Shown: positions 10,147 to 20,373, counted from the first letter of the stretch. The stretch is DNA of 64,000 nt from Pseudoxanthomonas spadix (GCF_003703395.1 NZ_RDQN01000001.1:124001-188000); one strand, 5' to 3'. A program made the numbers and translations. The notes: generated by a model not told the origin, from the letters alone.

Positions 10147-10272
10147 GCGTTGGGTGCACGGTGCACTGGTGCGGACCCGGACCATGACCAATGGCAGGAA
10201 CGCCAGTGCCATGTCAGGCGATAGGATCGACAGGTGCGCTACCTCTCCCTCTCGAATCCGTCTGGAGTCGCC

Positions 10273-12165
10273 ATGAAGATCATCTTCCCGCCCGTCGCAC
10301 TGGCCGTATTGTGCGCGCTGGCCGGGACTGTCCACGCCCAGCAGTCGTCCACGCCTGCCCCGCAGGACATCCCGTATCCGGGCACGCTGCGCGTGGAGGT
10401 GGACGCCACCGACCTGAATCGCCGCATCTTCAAGGTGCGCCAGACCCTGCCGGTCAAGCCTGGCGAGCTGACCCTGTTGTACCCGCAGTGGATTCCCGGC
10501 AATCACAGCCCGAGCGGCCAGATCAACAAGGTCGCCGGCCTGACCTTCACCGCCAATGGCAGCAAGCTGGAGTGGAAGCGCGATCAGTACGATGTGTACG
10601 CGTTCAAGGTGCAGGTGCCGGAAGGTGCGAGCGAGCTGCAGGTCGCGTTCGAATACCTCTCGCCGCTGGCGCCGGGCCAGGGCCGGGTGGTGATGACGCC
10701 CAGCATGCTCAACCTGCAGTGGAACCTGACCACGCTGTATCCGGCCGGCTACTTCGCGCGTCAGATCCCGGTCCAGGCCAGCGTCAAGTTGCCGGCCGGC
10801 TGGTCGTACGCCACTGCCGCCGAGACCGCCTCCAGGGCCGGCGATACAGTGCAGTTCAAGACCCTGGGCTGGGACATGCTGCAGGATTCGCCGCTGTTCG
10901 CCGGCCAGTACTACAGGCAGTTCGACCTGAGCGTGGGCGATACGCCCGTCAAGCTCAACGTGTTTGCCGACACGCCCAAGTCGCTGGAGGCCAAGCCCGA
11001 GCAGGTTGCCAGGCACAGGGCGCTGGTCGAGCAGGCCTACAAGCTCTACGGCGCGCACCACTACGATCACTACGATTTCCTGCTGGCCCTGACCAGCCAG
11101 CTGGGCGGCATCGGCCTAGAGCACCACCGCTCCAGCGAGAACAGCGGCAGCCCGGATTACTTCAGCAAGTGGGACGAGACCTGGGCCGGCCGCGACTTGC
11201 TGCCGCATGAGTTCAACCACTCCTGGAACGGCAAGTTCCGTCGCGGCGCCGACCTGGCCACGCCCAACTTCAACGTGCCCATGGGCGACAGCCTGCTGTG
11301 GGTGTACGAGGGTCAGACCCAGTTCTTCGGCTACGTGCTGGCCGCGCGCTCGGGCCTGTGGTCCAGGGACCAGGCGATGGATTCGCTGGCCAATGTCGCA
11401 GCCACCTACGCCAGGGGCCGTCCGGGCCTGGAATGGCGCGCGCTGCAGGACACCACCAACGACCCGACCATCAACCGTCGCCAGCCGCAGGCGTATCGCA
11501 ACTACCAGCTGAGCGAGGATTACTACGCCGGCGGCCAGATGATCTGGCTGGAAGCCGACGCCAGGCTGCGGGCGCTGAGCAAGGGCAAAAAGTCCATCGA
11601 CGATTTCGCCAGGGCGTTCTTCGGCATGGACAACGGCAGCTACGTGGTCAGACCGTATGACTTCGAGGAAGTGGTGGCCACGCTCAACGGCGTTGCGCCT
11701 GACGACTGGGCCAGCTTCCTGCGCGATCGTCTGGATGGCAAGACGGGGCTGACCGGCGGCATCGAGGCCAGCGGCTGGAAGCTGGTGTTCAGCGACAAGC
11801 CCAGTGTGTCGGTGAAGGCGGGCGAGACCCGCGGCAAGAACGTCAATCTGACCTACTCGCTGGGCATGGTGGTGGGCAACGACGGCAACGTGGGCGACGT
11901 GCTGTGGGACGGCCCGGCGTTTCAGGCCGGCATCGCCCCGGAGATGACCGTGGTGGCGGTCAACGGCCTGGCCTTCACCGGTGATGCGATCAAGGACGCG
12001 GTGACCGCGGCCAGGACCGACAAGGCGCCGATCGAACTGCTGGTCAAGCGCCTGGACCGCTACGAGACCTTCAAGGTCGACTACCACGGCGGCCTGCAGT
12101 ATCCGTCGCTGGAACGCATTGCCGGCACCACCGACACGCTGACCAAACTGCTGACCGCCAGGTAG
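10273..12165 (+). CDS. exported M61-family peptidase with PDZ domain
   Basis: A 630-residue secreted metallopeptidase of the M61 (glycyl aminopeptidase-like) family. A signal peptide spans residues 1-24 (cleavage after TVHA). The N-terminal beta-rich domain is followed by the zinc motif HEFNHSW near residue 312, with the downstream Glu in a WVYEGQTQFFGYVLA stretch. A PDZ-like domain lies at about residues 530-600 (GMVVGNDGNVGDVLWDGPAFQAG). The start ATG 10273 follows TCTGGAG and begins the signal peptide; an upstream in-frame ATG at 10234 would destroy it. It is expected to be periplasmic or outer-membrane associated. It is transcribed alone, between two terminators. Confidence 0.88.
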   Translation: MKIIFPPVALAVLCALAGTVHAQQSSTPAPQDIPYPGTLRVEVDATDLNRRIFKVRQTLPVKPGELTLLYPQWIPGNHSPSGQINKVAGLTFTANGSKLEWKRDQYDVYAFKVQVPEGASELQVAFEYLSPLAPGQGRVVMTPSMLNLQWNLTTLYPAGYFARQIPVQASVKLPAGWSYATAAETASRAGDTVQFKTLGWDMLQDSPLFAGQYYRQFDLSVGDTPVKLNVFADTPKSLEAKPEQVARHRALVEQAYKLYGAHHYDHYDFLLALTSQLGGIGLEHHRSSENSGSPDYFSKWDETWAGRDLLPHEFNHSWNGKFRRGADLATPNFNVPMGDSLLWVYEGQTQFFGYVLAARSGLWSRDQAMDSLANVAATYARGRPGLEWRALQDTTNDPTINRRQPQAYRNYQLSEDYYAGGQMIWLEADARLRALSKGKKSIDDFARAFFGMDNGSYVVRPYDFEEVVATLNGVAPDDWASFLRDRLDGKTGLTGGIEASGWKLVFSDKPSVSVKAGETRGKNVNLTYSLGMVVGNDGNVGDVLWDGPAFQAGIAPEMTVVAVNGLAFTGDAIKDAVTAARTDKAPIELLVKRLDRYETFKVDYHGGLQYPSLERIAGTTDTLTKLLTAR

Positions 12166-12196
12166 TCGCACGCCGCGCAGGCAATCGCGGAAGTTG

Positions 12197-12226
12197 AAGG
12201 GCCGCACCCGGTGCGGCCCTTTCTCG
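12197..12226 (+). terminator. terminator after M61 peptidase
   Basis: AGGGCCGCACC and GGTGCGGCCCT form a near-perfect palindrome (12198-12220) followed by TTTCTCGTC. It may also limit read-through from accA on the other strand. Confidence 0.7.
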
Positions 12227-12342
12227 TCGCAGTCACCGCCTGCAGCGGGCGTGGTTCACCGCTCAGGCGCCGGCGCTCGCACTGCGATCTGCTTCGTTTT
12301 TTTTGGGGACAAGCGATGGCCGTGGCGGGCCATCGCCGGCGA

Positions 12343-13302
12343 TCAGGCCACCTCGTAGGCGCCGTAGCTGCGCAGGCGTTCGTAGCGGCGCTGCAGCAGC
12401 AGGTCGATCGGCAGGTTGTCCATCGATGCCAGTTCGCCGACCAGCACGGCCTTGAGCCGGGTGGCCATCGCGCGCGGATTGCGGTGGGCGCCGCCGCTGG
12501 GCTCGCGCACCACCTTGTCCACCAGCCCCAGGCCCTGCAGGCGCCTGGCGGTCAGGCCCAGCTGTTCGGCCGCATCCTTGGCCTTGCCGGCGTCCTTCCA
12601 CAGGATCGAGGCGCAGCCCTCGGGGGTGATGACCGAGTAGGTGCTGTATTCGAGCATGATCGTGCGGTCGCCCACGCCGATGGCCAGCGCGCCGCCGGAG
12701 CCGCCCTCGCCGATCACGGTGCAGATGATCGGCACCTTCAGCTCGGCCATTTCGATCAGGTTGCGGGCGATGGCTTCGGACTGGCCGCGTTCCTCGGCAT
12801 CGATGCCCGGCCAGGCGCCGGCGGTGTCGATCAGGGTGAGGATCGGCAGGCCGAAGCGCTCGGCCATCTTCATCAGGCGCAGTGCCTTGCGGTAGCCCTC
12901 CGGCTTGGGCATGCCGAAGTTGCGCATGATCTTTTCCTTGGTGGCGCGGCCTTTCTGGTGGCCGATGATCATCACCGCGCGGCCGTTGATCCGGCCCAGG
13001 CCGCCGATGATGGCCTTGTCGTCGGCGAAGGCGCGGTCGCCGGCCAGTTCCTGGAACTGTTCGCAGAACACCTTGATGTAATCGGCGGTGTGGGGACGGG
13101 CCGGATGGCGCGAAAGCTGCGAGACCTGCCAGGGCGTGAGATCGCGGAAGATCTGGGCGGTGCGCACGCGCAGCTTGTCCTGCAGGGCGCGCACTTCGGT
13201 ATCGACATTGACCGCCGTGCCGGCGCTGGCGTTGCGCAGTTCCTGGATCTTGGCTTCCAGGTCGGCGATGGGTTGTTCGAAATCGAGGTAATTGGGAGTC
13301 AT
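12343..13302 (-). CDS. accA: acetyl-CoA carboxylase carboxyltransferase subunit alpha
   Basis: A 319-residue alpha subunit of the acetyl-CoA carboxylase carboxyltransferase, which with AccD moves the carboxyl group from biotin-BCCP to acetyl-CoA, the first step of fatty-acid synthesis. The N-terminus [16 protein letters not shown] and [15 protein letters not shown] are diagnostic, and the length equals the family norm. ATG 13302 is chosen over an upstream TTG at 13308. It lies 94 bp downstream of dnaE in the same direction, the usual dnaE-accA pairing. Confidence 0.96.
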   Translation of the reverse strand: MTPNYLDFEQPIADLEAKIQELRNASAGTAVNVDTEVRALQDKLRVRTAQIFRDLTPWQVSQLSRHPARPHTADYIKVFCEQFQELAGDRAFADDKAIIGGLGRINGRAVMIIGHQKGRATKEKIMRNFGMPKPEGYRKALRLMKMAERFGLPILTLIDTAGAWPGIDAEERGQSEAIARNLIEMAELKVPIICTVIGEGGSGGALAIGVGDRTIMLEYSTYSVITPEGCASILWKDAGKAKDAAEQLGLTARRLQGLGLVDKVVREPSGGAHRNPRAMATRLKAVLVGELASMDNLPIDLLLQRRYERLRSYGAYEVA

Positions 13303-13396
13303 CGACAAGCGCGTGGCCGTAAAGCGGGCAGTTTAGCCCAAGCCGGCGCCAGGCCCCGGCAGCGGGCAGTGCGGCGGCGCAACGGCTGGCACGGCT

Positions 13397-16300
13397 TCAA
13401 TGCGTCCAGGGGCGCTGGCCCATGGCCATCTTCACCGCGCGCACGCCGGGCAGCTCGCGCAGGGTGCCGACCAGCTCGGCATCCACGCGCACCGACTGGC
13501 TGCCGTTGATCTCCAGCGTGCCGGCCACGCCCTCGGGCAGCAGCAGGTCCAGACGCAGCGAGGTGCTGCCGGGGCGACGCTCGGCCAGCAGCGACTCGAT
13601 CCGCGCCAGCACGCCGGGCACGCGCAGGTCCAGGCGCATGGACAGCTTCTGCGCCTGTTGCACCAGCTGCGCGTAGTCCCAGCACTGGCGCAGGCGCAGG
13701 GCGTAGCCACCGTTGAATTCGTCCTCGCGCAGTTCGCCCTTGACCACCAGGATGCGGTCGCGGGTGAGCAGGTGGCCGAAATCGCCCATCGCATCGGAGA
13801 AGGCGCTGCATTCGACCCGGCCGCGGCCGTCTTCGAGGGTGACAAAGCTCTGGCTGTCGCCCTTCTGGCGCACCGCCACGACCTTGCCGGCCAGCACCGC
13901 GGTCACGCCCGGGCGCCAGCCCTTCTTCTCGCCGCCGCTGAACTGGGCGTTGACGATGGTCTCCAGGCTGCCCAGGTCATTGCCGACCAGCGCCTTGAGG
14001 TCATCGCGATAGGGATCCATCGGATGGCCGGACAGGTAATGGCCCAGCGTCTCGCGTTCGCCATTGAGCTTGTGCGCCAGCGGCCATTCGTCCACTTCCG
14101 GCAGCTCGACCTCCAGCGCCGGGCCGCTGTCGCCGCCGCCGAACAGCGAGTTCTGGCCCGAGGCGCGTTCGCGCGCGAGCTGCTCGGTCACCTTGATCAC
14201 TTCGGGCAGCTGCAGCATCAACGAGGCGCGGTTGCGGCCCAGCTCATCCAGCGCACCGGCATTGACCATCGCTTCGAGCGTGCGCCGGTTGAGTCTGGCC
14301 GAACCGACCCGCTTGCAGAAATCCAGCAGGTCGGTGAATGCCCCGCCACGGGCGCGCTCGGCCACGATCGCCTCGCACGCGCCCTGGCCGACGCCCTTGA
14401 TCGCGCCCAGGCCGTAGCGCACGGTCCTGGCGTCGGTGGCCACGAACATGTAGTCGGAGTGATTCACCTTGGGCGGCAGGATTTCCAGTTCCATCACGCG
14501 CGCCTCGCCCAGGAAGCCGACCACCTTGTCGGTGTTGTCCATGTCCGAGGACAGCGTGGCGGCGAGGAACTCGGCCGGGTAGTGGCGCTTGAGCCAGGCG
14601 GTCTGGTAGCTGACCAGCGCGTAGGCGGCCGCGTGCGACTTGTTGAAGCCGTAGCCGGCGAACTTCTCCATCAGGTCGAAGATCTCGTCGGCCTTGGCCG
14701 CGCTGACCCCGCCCGCGGCCGCGCCGGTGCGGAAGATCTCGCGGTGTTTGGCCATTTCCGCCGGCACCTTCTTGCCCATCGCCCGGCGCAGCAGGTCGGC
14801 GCCGCCCAGCGAGTAGCCGCCGACGATCTGGGCCATCTGCATGACCTGCTCCTGGTACACCATGATGCCGTAGGTGTCCTTGAGGATCGCTTCGGTGCGC
14901 GGATCGGGATAGATGATCTGCTGCTGGCCGTGCTTGCGCGCGTTGAAGTCCGGGATCAGGTCCATCGGGCCGGGGCGGTACAGCGAGACCAGCGCGATCA
15001 GGTCCTCGAAGCGGTCCGGCCGGGCATCCTTGAGCAACCGGCGCATGCCCGCCGATTCGAACTGGAACACCGCGCCGGTGTTGCCGGCGGCAAAGATGTC
15101 GCGGTAGGTGGCCTGGTCGTCGAGCGGGATGGCGGCGATGTCGAGCAGAGGCCGGGACTCGGGACTCGGGACTCGGGACCCGGGAGAAGCGATGGCAAGG
15201 TCGTGGCATTCCGCCAACGCTGCCGCTGTTTCTACTCGCGAGGTGTTCTCCCTTGGCACCGGGGCAGGATTGCCGCCGGTTGGCTCTTCCGGGTCCCGGG
15301 TCCCGGGTCCCGGGTCCCGAGCGTTTCGCGAGGTGTTCTGCGTTGGCACCGGGGCAGGATTGCCGCCGGATGGCTCTTCCGGGTCCCGGGTCCCGAGTCC
15401 CGGGTCCCGAGCGTTTCGCCAGGTGTTCGCCGTCGGCACCGCGGCAGGATTGCCGCCGGATGGCTTTTCCGGGTCCCGGGTCCCGGGTCCCGGGTCCCGA
15501 GCGTTTCGCGAGGTGTTCTCCCTTGGCACCGGGGCAGGATTGCCGCCGGATGGCTCTTCCGGGTCCCGGGTCCCGAGTCCCGGGTCCCGAGCGTTTCGCC
15601 AGGTGTTCTGCGTTGGCACCGGGGCAGGATTGCCGCCGGATGGCTCTTCCGGGTCCCGGGTCCCGAGTCCCGGGTCCCGAGCGTTTCGCGAGGTGTTCTC
15701 CCTTGGCACCGCGGCAGGATTGCCGCCGGATGGCTCTTCCGGGTCCCGGGTCCCGGGTCCCGAGTCCCGGCCGTTGATGGCCTTCACCGCCCAGTCGATG
15801 ATCGTCAGCGTGCGCAGGCCGAGGAAGTCGAACTTCACCAGGCCCACTGCCTCCACGTCGTCCTTGTCGAACTGGGTGACCGGGTTCCTGCCCCGGGTGC
15901 CTTCGTCGTGTTCGGCAAACAGGGGACAGAAATCGGACAGTGGCGAGGGCGCGATCACCACGCCGCCGGCATGCTTGCCGGCGTTGCGGGTCAGGTCCTC
16001 GAGCTGGCGCGCCAGCTCGATCAGGTCGCGCACATCGTCCTGCTCGCGATAGCGCTGGCTCAGCTCGGACGAATGCATGGATTCGTCCTTGCCTTCGCCC
16101 AGCGCGTCCTTGAGCGTGATGCCCAGGATGTTGGGGATCAGCTTGGCCACGCCGTCGACAAACCCGTACGGAAAGCCCAGCACGCGGCCGACATCACGGA
16201 CCACGGCCTTGGCCGCCATGGTGCCGTAGGTGATGATCTGGCTGACCCGGTCGCGCCCGTACTTGCGCGCCACGTAGTCGATGACCTCATCGCGCCGGTC

Positions 16301-17548
16301 CATGCAGAAGTCGATGTCGAAGTCGGGCATCGACACCCGCTCCGGGTTGAGGAAGCGCTCGAACAGCAGGTTGTACGGCAGCGGATCCAGGTCGGTGATC
16401 TGCAGCGCCCAGGCCACCAGCGAACCGGCGCCCGAACCGCGACCCGGGCCGATCGGGATGCCCTGTTGCTTTCCCCACTGGATGAAGTCGGCCACGATCA
16501 GGAAGTAGCCGGGAAAGCCCATCTTGATGATGGTGTCCAGCTCGAACTCGAGCCGGTCCAGGTAGTCCTGGCGGGTCTTGCCCGGCGCCAGCGGGTTCTT
16601 CTCCAGGCGCGCCTCCAGGCCGTGGCGGGCCTGGCTGCGGATCCAGCTGTCCAGGGTCTGATCAGCGGGCACCGGATAGGCCGGCAGGAAATAGGTGCCC
16701 AGTTTCAGTTCGAGATTGCAGCGCTGGGCCAGGGCCCAGGTGTTGTCGATCGCATCGGGCACATCGGCAAACAGGGCCGACATCTGCGCGGCGGACTTGA
16801 GGAACTGCTCGGGGCTGTACTCGCGCGGACGCTTGGGATCGTCCAGCACACGGCCCGAGGAGATGCACACCCGTGCCTCGTGCGCGTCGAAGCCGGAGGC
16901 CTCCAGGAAGCGCACATCGTTACTGGCCACCACCGGCAGGCCGCGCGCGGCGGCCGCGTGCAGGGCAAAGGCGTTGAAGGCGTCCTCACCCTCGCGGCCG
17001 GTGCGGGTCAGTTCCAGGTGCAGGTTCTCGCCGAATGCGCGCTGCCAGCCGGCCAGGTGCTGTTCGGCCAGGTCGTGGCGGCCGCCGCCGGCCAACCGCC
17101 CGGCCTGGCTGTTGCGGCCGATGAGCCCGAACAGGCCGGTGGTGTCGCCGCGCAGCCAGGCCGGATCGATCGCCACGCCATCGCTGCGGTGGCCTTCCAG
17201 CCATGCGCGCGTGAGCAGCCGCGAGAGGGTGAGATAACCGCTGTGGTCGCGACACAGCAGGGTGATCGACCACGGCGTGCCGTCTTCCTCGACGATGCTC
17301 ACATCGGCACCGGCGATCGGCTTGATCCCGACCGCCTCGCAGGCCTTGTAGTACTTCACCAGCGCGAACAGGTTGTTGCGGTCGGTGACCGCCAGCGCCG
17401 GCAGTTGCAGCTGCACCGCCGCGCTGACCAGGTTGGGCCGCTTGGCCTTGGCCGGGAAGCCTTCGTCCGGCTTCTCGGGCACGCGAATGGTCGAATCCGC
17501 CAGCGAGAATTCGGTGTGCAGGTGCAGGTGGATGAAGCGCGAGGACAT
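13397..17548 (-). CDS. dnaE: DNA polymerase III alpha subunit with large repeat insertion
   Basis: The replicative C-family polymerase: an N-terminal PHP domain (HLHLHTEFSLADS), catalytic Asp pair in PDFDIDFC (around residue 410), third catalytic Asp in FDFLGL (around 574), then fingers, (HhH)2 and OB domains (VTAVLAGKVVAVRQKGDSQ). At 1383 residues it is about 200 longer than the usual 1160-1200. The excess is one in-frame block at about residues 591-800, between AVKAIN and LLDIAAIPLDD, made of six 30-residue repeats of the type [20 protein letters not shown] plus 10 more residues. In E. coli this position is a short loop (INKRRAKNGEPPLDI). The insert is Pro/Gly/Arg-rich and probably disordered. 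ATG 17548 (MSSRFIHL) is preferred over an upstream ATG at 17566. Confidence 0.95.
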   Translation of the reverse strand: MSSRFIHLHLHTEFSLADSTIRVPEKPDEGFPAKAKRPNLVSAAVQLQLPALAVTDRNNLFALVKYYKACEAVGIKPIAGADVSIVEEDGTPWSITLLCRDHSGYLTLSRLLTRAWLEGHRSDGVAIDPAWLRGDTTGLFGLIGRNSQAGRLAGGGRHDLAEQHLAGWQRAFGENLHLELTRTGREGEDAFNAFALHAAAARGLPVVASNDVRFLEASGFDAHEARVCISSGRVLDDPKRPREYSPEQFLKSAAQMSALFADVPDAIDNTWALAQRCNLELKLGTYFLPAYPVPADQTLDSWIRSQARHGLEARLEKNPLAPGKTRQDYLDRLEFELDTIIKMGFPGYFLIVADFIQWGKQQGIPIGPGRGSGAGSLVAWALQITDLDPLPYNLLFERFLNPERVSMPDFDIDFCMDRRDEVIDYVARKYGRDRVSQIITYGTMAAKAVVRDVGRVLGFPYGFVDGVAKLIPNILGITLKDALGEGKDESMHSSELSQRYREQDDVRDLIELARQLEDLTRNAGKHAGGVVIAPSPLSDFCPLFAEHDEGTRGRNPVTQFDKDDVEAVGLVKFDFLGLRTLTIIDWAVKAINGRDSGPGTRDPEEPSGGNPAAVPRENTSRNARDPGLGTRDPEEPSGGNPAPVPTQNTWRNARDPGLGTRDPEEPSGGNPAPVPRENTSRNARDPGPGTRDPEKPSGGNPAAVPTANTWRNARDPGLGTRDPEEPSGGNPAPVPTQNTSRNARDPGPGTRDPEEPTGGNPAPVPRENTSRVETAAALAECHDLAIASPGSRVPSPESRPLLDIAAIPLDDQATYRDIFAAGNTGAVFQFESAGMRRLLKDARPDRFEDLIALVSLYRPGPMDLIPDFNARKHGQQQIIYPDPRTEAILKDTYGIMVYQEQVMQMAQIVGGYSLGGADLLRRAMGKKVPAEMAKHREIFRTGAAAGGVSAAKADEIFDLMEKFAGYGFNKSHAAAYALVSYQTAWLKRHYPAEFLAATLSSDMDNTDKVVGFLGEARVMELEILPPKVNHSDYMFVATDARTVRYGLGAIKGVGQGACEAIVAERARGGAFTDLLDFCKRVGSARLNRRTLEAMVNAGALDELGRNRASLMLQLPEVIKVTEQLARERASGQNSLFGGGDSGPALEVELPEVDEWPLAHKLNGERETLGHYLSGHPMDPYRDDLKALVGNDLGSLETIVNAQFSGGEKKGWRPGVTAVLAGKVVAVRQKGDSQSFVTLEDGRGRVECSAFSDAMGDFGHLLTRDRILVVKGELREDEFNGGYALRLRQCWDYAQLVQQAQKLSMRLDLRVPGVLARIESLLAERRPGSTSLRLDLLLPEGVAGTLEINGSQSVRVDAELVGTLRELPGVRAVKMAMGQRPWTH
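15148..15776 (+). repeat. heptamer-arm repeat with six 90-bp tandem units inside dnaE
   Basis: On the plus strand the block starts with CCGGGACTCGGGACTCGGGA and ends with a GGGTCCCGAGTCCCGG-type arm. Between them six units begin exactly 90 bp apart (15241, 15331, 15421, 15511, 15601, 15691, each AGGTGTTC). Each unit has about 50 bp of non-heptameric sequence followed by four 7-bp steps (GGGTCCC or GAGTCCC) and GAGCGTTTCGCG/C. Because 90 is a multiple of three the dnaE frame is kept. Units differ only by scattered substitutions, which implies recent amplification or homogenisation. Confidence 0.95.
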
Positions 17549-17706
17549 CCGGGGCAGTGTACGCAAGGCAGGGAGGGCCGGGCAGGCTTGACAGCGCCGG
17601 GCCGGGCCCCGGGAAGGACGCGCGATCGGCAGGCGCGTGGCCTGTTCAGGCCATCCAGGCCGCGTGCTGCGTCAGGTTGGAACGGCGGCGCGGCGGGCGG
17701 CGGCTT

Positions 17707-18327
17707 TCAGAACAGGCTCGCCTGGCCCAGCCCGGCGCGGGCATCGGCGGCCTCGCGCACGGGCGCGAAGCTGTGGCGATGGTGGATGCAGGGGCCATGC
17801 AGGCGCAGCGCAGCCAGATGGGTCGGCGTGCAGTAGCCCTTGTGCGCGGCGAAGTCGTACTCGGGGTGCTGCGCGTGCAGGCCCAGCATCAGCCGGTCCC
17901 GGGTGACCTTGGCCAGGATCGAGGCGGCCATGATCGCGCGGTCGCGTCCGTCGCCGCCGATCAGCGCATGCCCGCTGCAGGGCAGGCCAGGCGGCACGCA
18001 GTTGCCATCGATGTGGGCCACCTCGGCCACGTGCGCCACCGCCTCCACCGCCAGGCGCATGCCCAGCAGCGTGGCCTGGTAGATGTTGAGCCGGTCGATG
18101 TCGGCCACCGGCACCACCACCACGTGCCAGGCGAGCGCGCGTTCGGTGATGCGACCGTAGAGCAACGCGCGCTTGTCGGCGCTGAGCTGTTTGGAATCGT
18201 CCAGCCCGTTGATGCGCGGGCGCGCCGGATCGAACACCACCGCGGCCACGGTCAGGGGACCGGCCAGCGGACCGCGGCCGGCTTCGTCCACCCCGGCCAC
18301 CCGCAGCGCGGGCGCAGCCATCTTCAT
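17707..18327 (-). CDS. rnhB: ribonuclease HII
   Basis: A 206-residue RNase HII that nicks RNA-DNA hybrids and removes misincorporated ribonucleotides. Catalytic acidic residues include D14-E15 in [13 protein letters not shown] and the Asp of [31 protein letters not shown] is the family C-terminal signature. The start ATG 18327 overlaps the lpxB TGA (ATGA), indicating translational coupling; ATG 18321 is an alternative. The very long open frame continuing upstream is antisense-like read-through and not part of the gene. Confidence 0.93.
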   Translation of the reverse strand: MKMAAPALRVAGVDEAGRGPLAGPLTVAAVVFDPARPRINGLDDSKQLSADKRALLYGRITERALAWHVVVVPVADIDRLNIYQATLLGMRLAVEAVAHVAEVAHIDGNCVPPGLPCSGHALIGGDGRDRAIMAASILAKVTRDRLMLGLHAQHPEYDFAAHKGYCTPTHLAALRLHGPCIHHRHSFAPVREAADARAGLGQASLF

Positions 18328-19586
18328 GGCAGGTCCCTGGGCGCGGCGGCCAGCAGTTGGTCCACGGCCTCGGCTGCGCGCGCCGAGGCGTCCTGGCGCA
18401 GGAGTGCGTGCAGCTGCTGATAGCGCGGCTGCAGCGCTGCGACCGCCTCGGGCGTACGCAGCCAGTGCAGCACGGCGGCCGCCAGCGCCTGCGGCGTGCA
18501 GTCTTCCTGCATCAGTTCCGGGGCGAGGTCTTCGCCGGCCAGCACGTTGGGCAGGGCGAAGCGCTTGACCTTGAGCAGGCCCAGCGTGCGGGCGATCCAG
18601 GCCGACAGCGGGGCGACCCTGTAGCCCACCACCATCGGCCGCTTGGCCAGCATCGCCTCCAGCGCCGCGGTGCCCGAGGCCAGCAGGACCACATCGCTGG
18701 CGACCATCGCCTCGCGCGCCCGGCCAGAGAGCAACTGCGGCCGCGGCGAGGGAAACGGCGTGGCCGCCAGCAGCGGCTCCAGCGCCGCGCGGCACGCGGC
18801 GTTGGCGGCGGGGATGACCACCTGCAGGTGCGGCACCTGTTCGGCGACCAGGCGCGCGGCTTCGATGAAATCCGCGGCCAGCCGATGGATCTCGCCCAGC
18901 CGGCTGCCGGGCAGCACGGCCAGCACCGGCGTGTTGGGGTTCAGCCCCAGGGTGGCGCGCGCGGCGTCGCGGTCGGGCAAGAGCGGCAACGCATCGGCCA
19001 TCGGGTGGCCGACATAGCGCGCGTCGACGCCGTGGCGGGCGTAGATCGCCGGTTCCATCGGGAACAGGCACAACACCAGGTCCGCGCTGCGGCCGATCTT
19101 GCCGGCGCGCTGCTCGCGCCAGGCCCATACCGACGGGCTGACGTAATGCACGGTGCGCACGCCGCGCCGCTTGAGCCAGGCCTCCACGGCCAGGTTGAAG
19201 TCGGGCGCATCGATGCCGATGAACACATCCGGCTGCCAGTCCAGCAGCCGCTGGCGCAACACCTGGCGCAGCCTGAGCAGGCGGGGCAGGTGGCGCAGCA
19301 CCTCGGCCAGGCCCATCACCGCCAGCTCGCTGGCATCGCACCACGCCTCCAGCCCGGCCGCGCGCATGCCATCGCCGCCGATCCCGGCAAACTGCGCATC
19401 GGGATGGCGCTGCTTCAGTTGGGCGATCAGCTCGGCGCCAAGCTGATCCCCGGACGCTTCGCCGGCCACCAGGGCGATGTGGAGCCGGGACCCGGGGCCC
19501 GGGACCCCGGACCCGGGGGCGTCCCCGGCAGTTCCCTGCTTCTCCCGGGTCCCCGGTCCCGGGTCCCGGGTCCCGGACATGTTCAT
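18324..19586 (-). CDS. lpxB: lipid-A-disaccharide synthase with repeat-derived N-terminus
   Basis: A family GT19 glycosyltransferase that joins UDP-2,3-diacylglucosamine to lipid X in lipid A synthesis. The core starts at about residue 36 ([16 protein letters not shown]) and continues with family motifs [23 protein letters not shown] and [15 protein letters not shown]. Homologues normally begin with Met directly before this strand. Here the residues before it ([20 protein letters not shown] and onward) are translated from a heptamer-arm repeat at 19484-19577, and no ATG/GTG exists at the native position. The start at 19586 overlaps the lpxA stop (ATGA); 19580 is an alternative. Both include the repeat, so the enzyme carries about 33 extra residues. 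Confidence 0.93.
   Translation of the reverse strand: MNMSGTRDPGPGTREKQGTAGDAPGSGVPGPGSRLHIALVAGEASGDQLGAELIAQLKQRHPDAQFAGIGGDGMRAAGLEAWCDASELAVMGLAEVLRHLPRLLRLRQVLRQRLLDWQPDVFIGIDAPDFNLAVEAWLKRRGVRTVHYVSPSVWAWREQRAGKIGRSADLVLCLFPMEPAIYARHGVDARYVGHPMADALPLLPDRDAARATLGLNPNTPVLAVLPGSRLGEIHRLAADFIEAARLVAEQVPHLQVVIPAANAACRAALEPLLAATPFPSPRPQLLSGRAREAMVASDVVLLASGTAALEAMLAKRPMVVGYRVAPLSAWIARTLGLLKVKRFALPNVLAGEDLAPELMQEDCTPQALAAAVLHWLRTPEAVAALQPRYQQLHALLRQDASARAAEAVDQLLAAAPRDLP
19484..19577 (+). repeat. heptamer-arm repeat at the lpxA/lpxB junction
   Basis: Left arm GCCGGGACCCGGGGCCCGGG, then a spacer around 19518-19544, then a right arm of GGGTCCCCGGTCCCGGGTCC type, read on the plus strand. The arms are inverted complements of each other. 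The element lies entirely within the first codons of lpxB. Confidence 0.85.
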
Positions 19587-20371
19587 CGCAGCAGCCGGCG
19601 CTCGCCGTGGCTGATGAAGTCCAGCATCGCCTTGACGTCCTCGCTGTCGCGTGCCTGCTCGGCCAACTGCTGCTGGGCTTGCGCCAGCGGCAGGCCGGCC
19701 ACGTACAGGGTGCGGTAGGCGCGCTTGATCGCGGCGATGCGCTCGGGATCGAAGCCGCGGCGCCTGAGGCCCTCGCTGTTGATGCCGCGCGGACGGCCAT
19801 GTTCGTCGGCCGCGACCATGGTGAAGGGGGTGACGTCGCCGCCGACCAGTGCGCCCATGCCGATGAAGGCATGCGCACCGATCCGGCAGAACTGATGGGC
19901 GCCGGAAAACCCGCTCATGATCACCCAGTCGCCGATGGTCACGTGGCCGGCCAGGGTGGTGTTGTTGGAGAACACGCAGTGGTTGCCGACCTGGCAGTCA
20001 TGGGCGATATGGGTGTAGGCCAGCAGCCAGTTGTCGTCGCCGATGCGGGTCACGCCCTGGCCGGTCACCGTGCCGCGGTTGAGCGTGACGAACTCGCGCA
20101 CCACGTTGCGCTCGCCGATCACCAGTTCGGTGCGTTCGCCGTTGAATTTCTTGTCCTGCGGCGGGCCGCCGATGGCGGCATGGCCGACGAAATGGTTGTC
20201 GCGGCCGATGCGGGTCGGCCCGCTCACCGTGCAGTGCGGGCCGATGATGGTGCCATCGCCAATCTCCACCTCGGTCCCGATCAGGGCAAAGGCACCCACC
20301 TGTACGCCGACGCCGAGCTTGGCGCCCGGTTCGATGACCGCGGAAGGATGGATCAGGGTGCCGGTCGTCAT
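19583..20371 (-). CDS. lpxA: UDP-N-acetylglucosamine acyltransferase
   Basis: A 262-residue left-handed parallel beta-helix enzyme, the first step of lipid A synthesis (R-3-hydroxyacyl-ACP to UDP-GlcNAc). It begins [20 protein letters not shown] and continues in hexapeptide repeats. The catalytic His lies in the [15 protein letters not shown] segment, and the C-terminal helical part ends at a TGA overlapping the lpxB ATG. ATG 20371 is the family start; the frame upstream overlaps fabZ and is not coding. It follows fabZ by 2 bp. Confidence 0.96.
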   Translation of the reverse strand: MTTGTLIHPSAVIEPGAKLGVGVQVGAFALIGTEVEIGDGTIIGPHCTVSGPTRIGRDNHFVGHAAIGGPPQDKKFNGERTELVIGERNVVREFVTLNRGTVTGQGVTRIGDDNWLLAYTHIAHDCQVGNHCVFSNNTTLAGHVTIGDWVIMSGFSGAHQFCRIGAHAFIGMGALVGGDVTPFTMVAADEHGRPRGINSEGLRRRGFDPERIAAIKRAYRTLYVAGLPLAQAQQQLAEQARDSEDVKAMLDFISHGERRLLR

Positions 20372-20373
20372 GC

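Noticed and set aside
15241-15776. CRISPR array
   Set aside because: The repeats are 90 bp end to end with no unique spacers, keep the dnaE reading frame and are made of 7-bp steps; no cas genes are nearby.
13400-17836. 1478-codon open frame on the plus strand across dnaE
   Set aside because: It is antisense to a clear DnaE, has composition typical of GC-rich shadow frames and no family motif. The same applies to 53142-55568 (minus, across ftsH), 57802-59979 (minus, across infB) and 23027-25294 (plus, across bamA/rseP).
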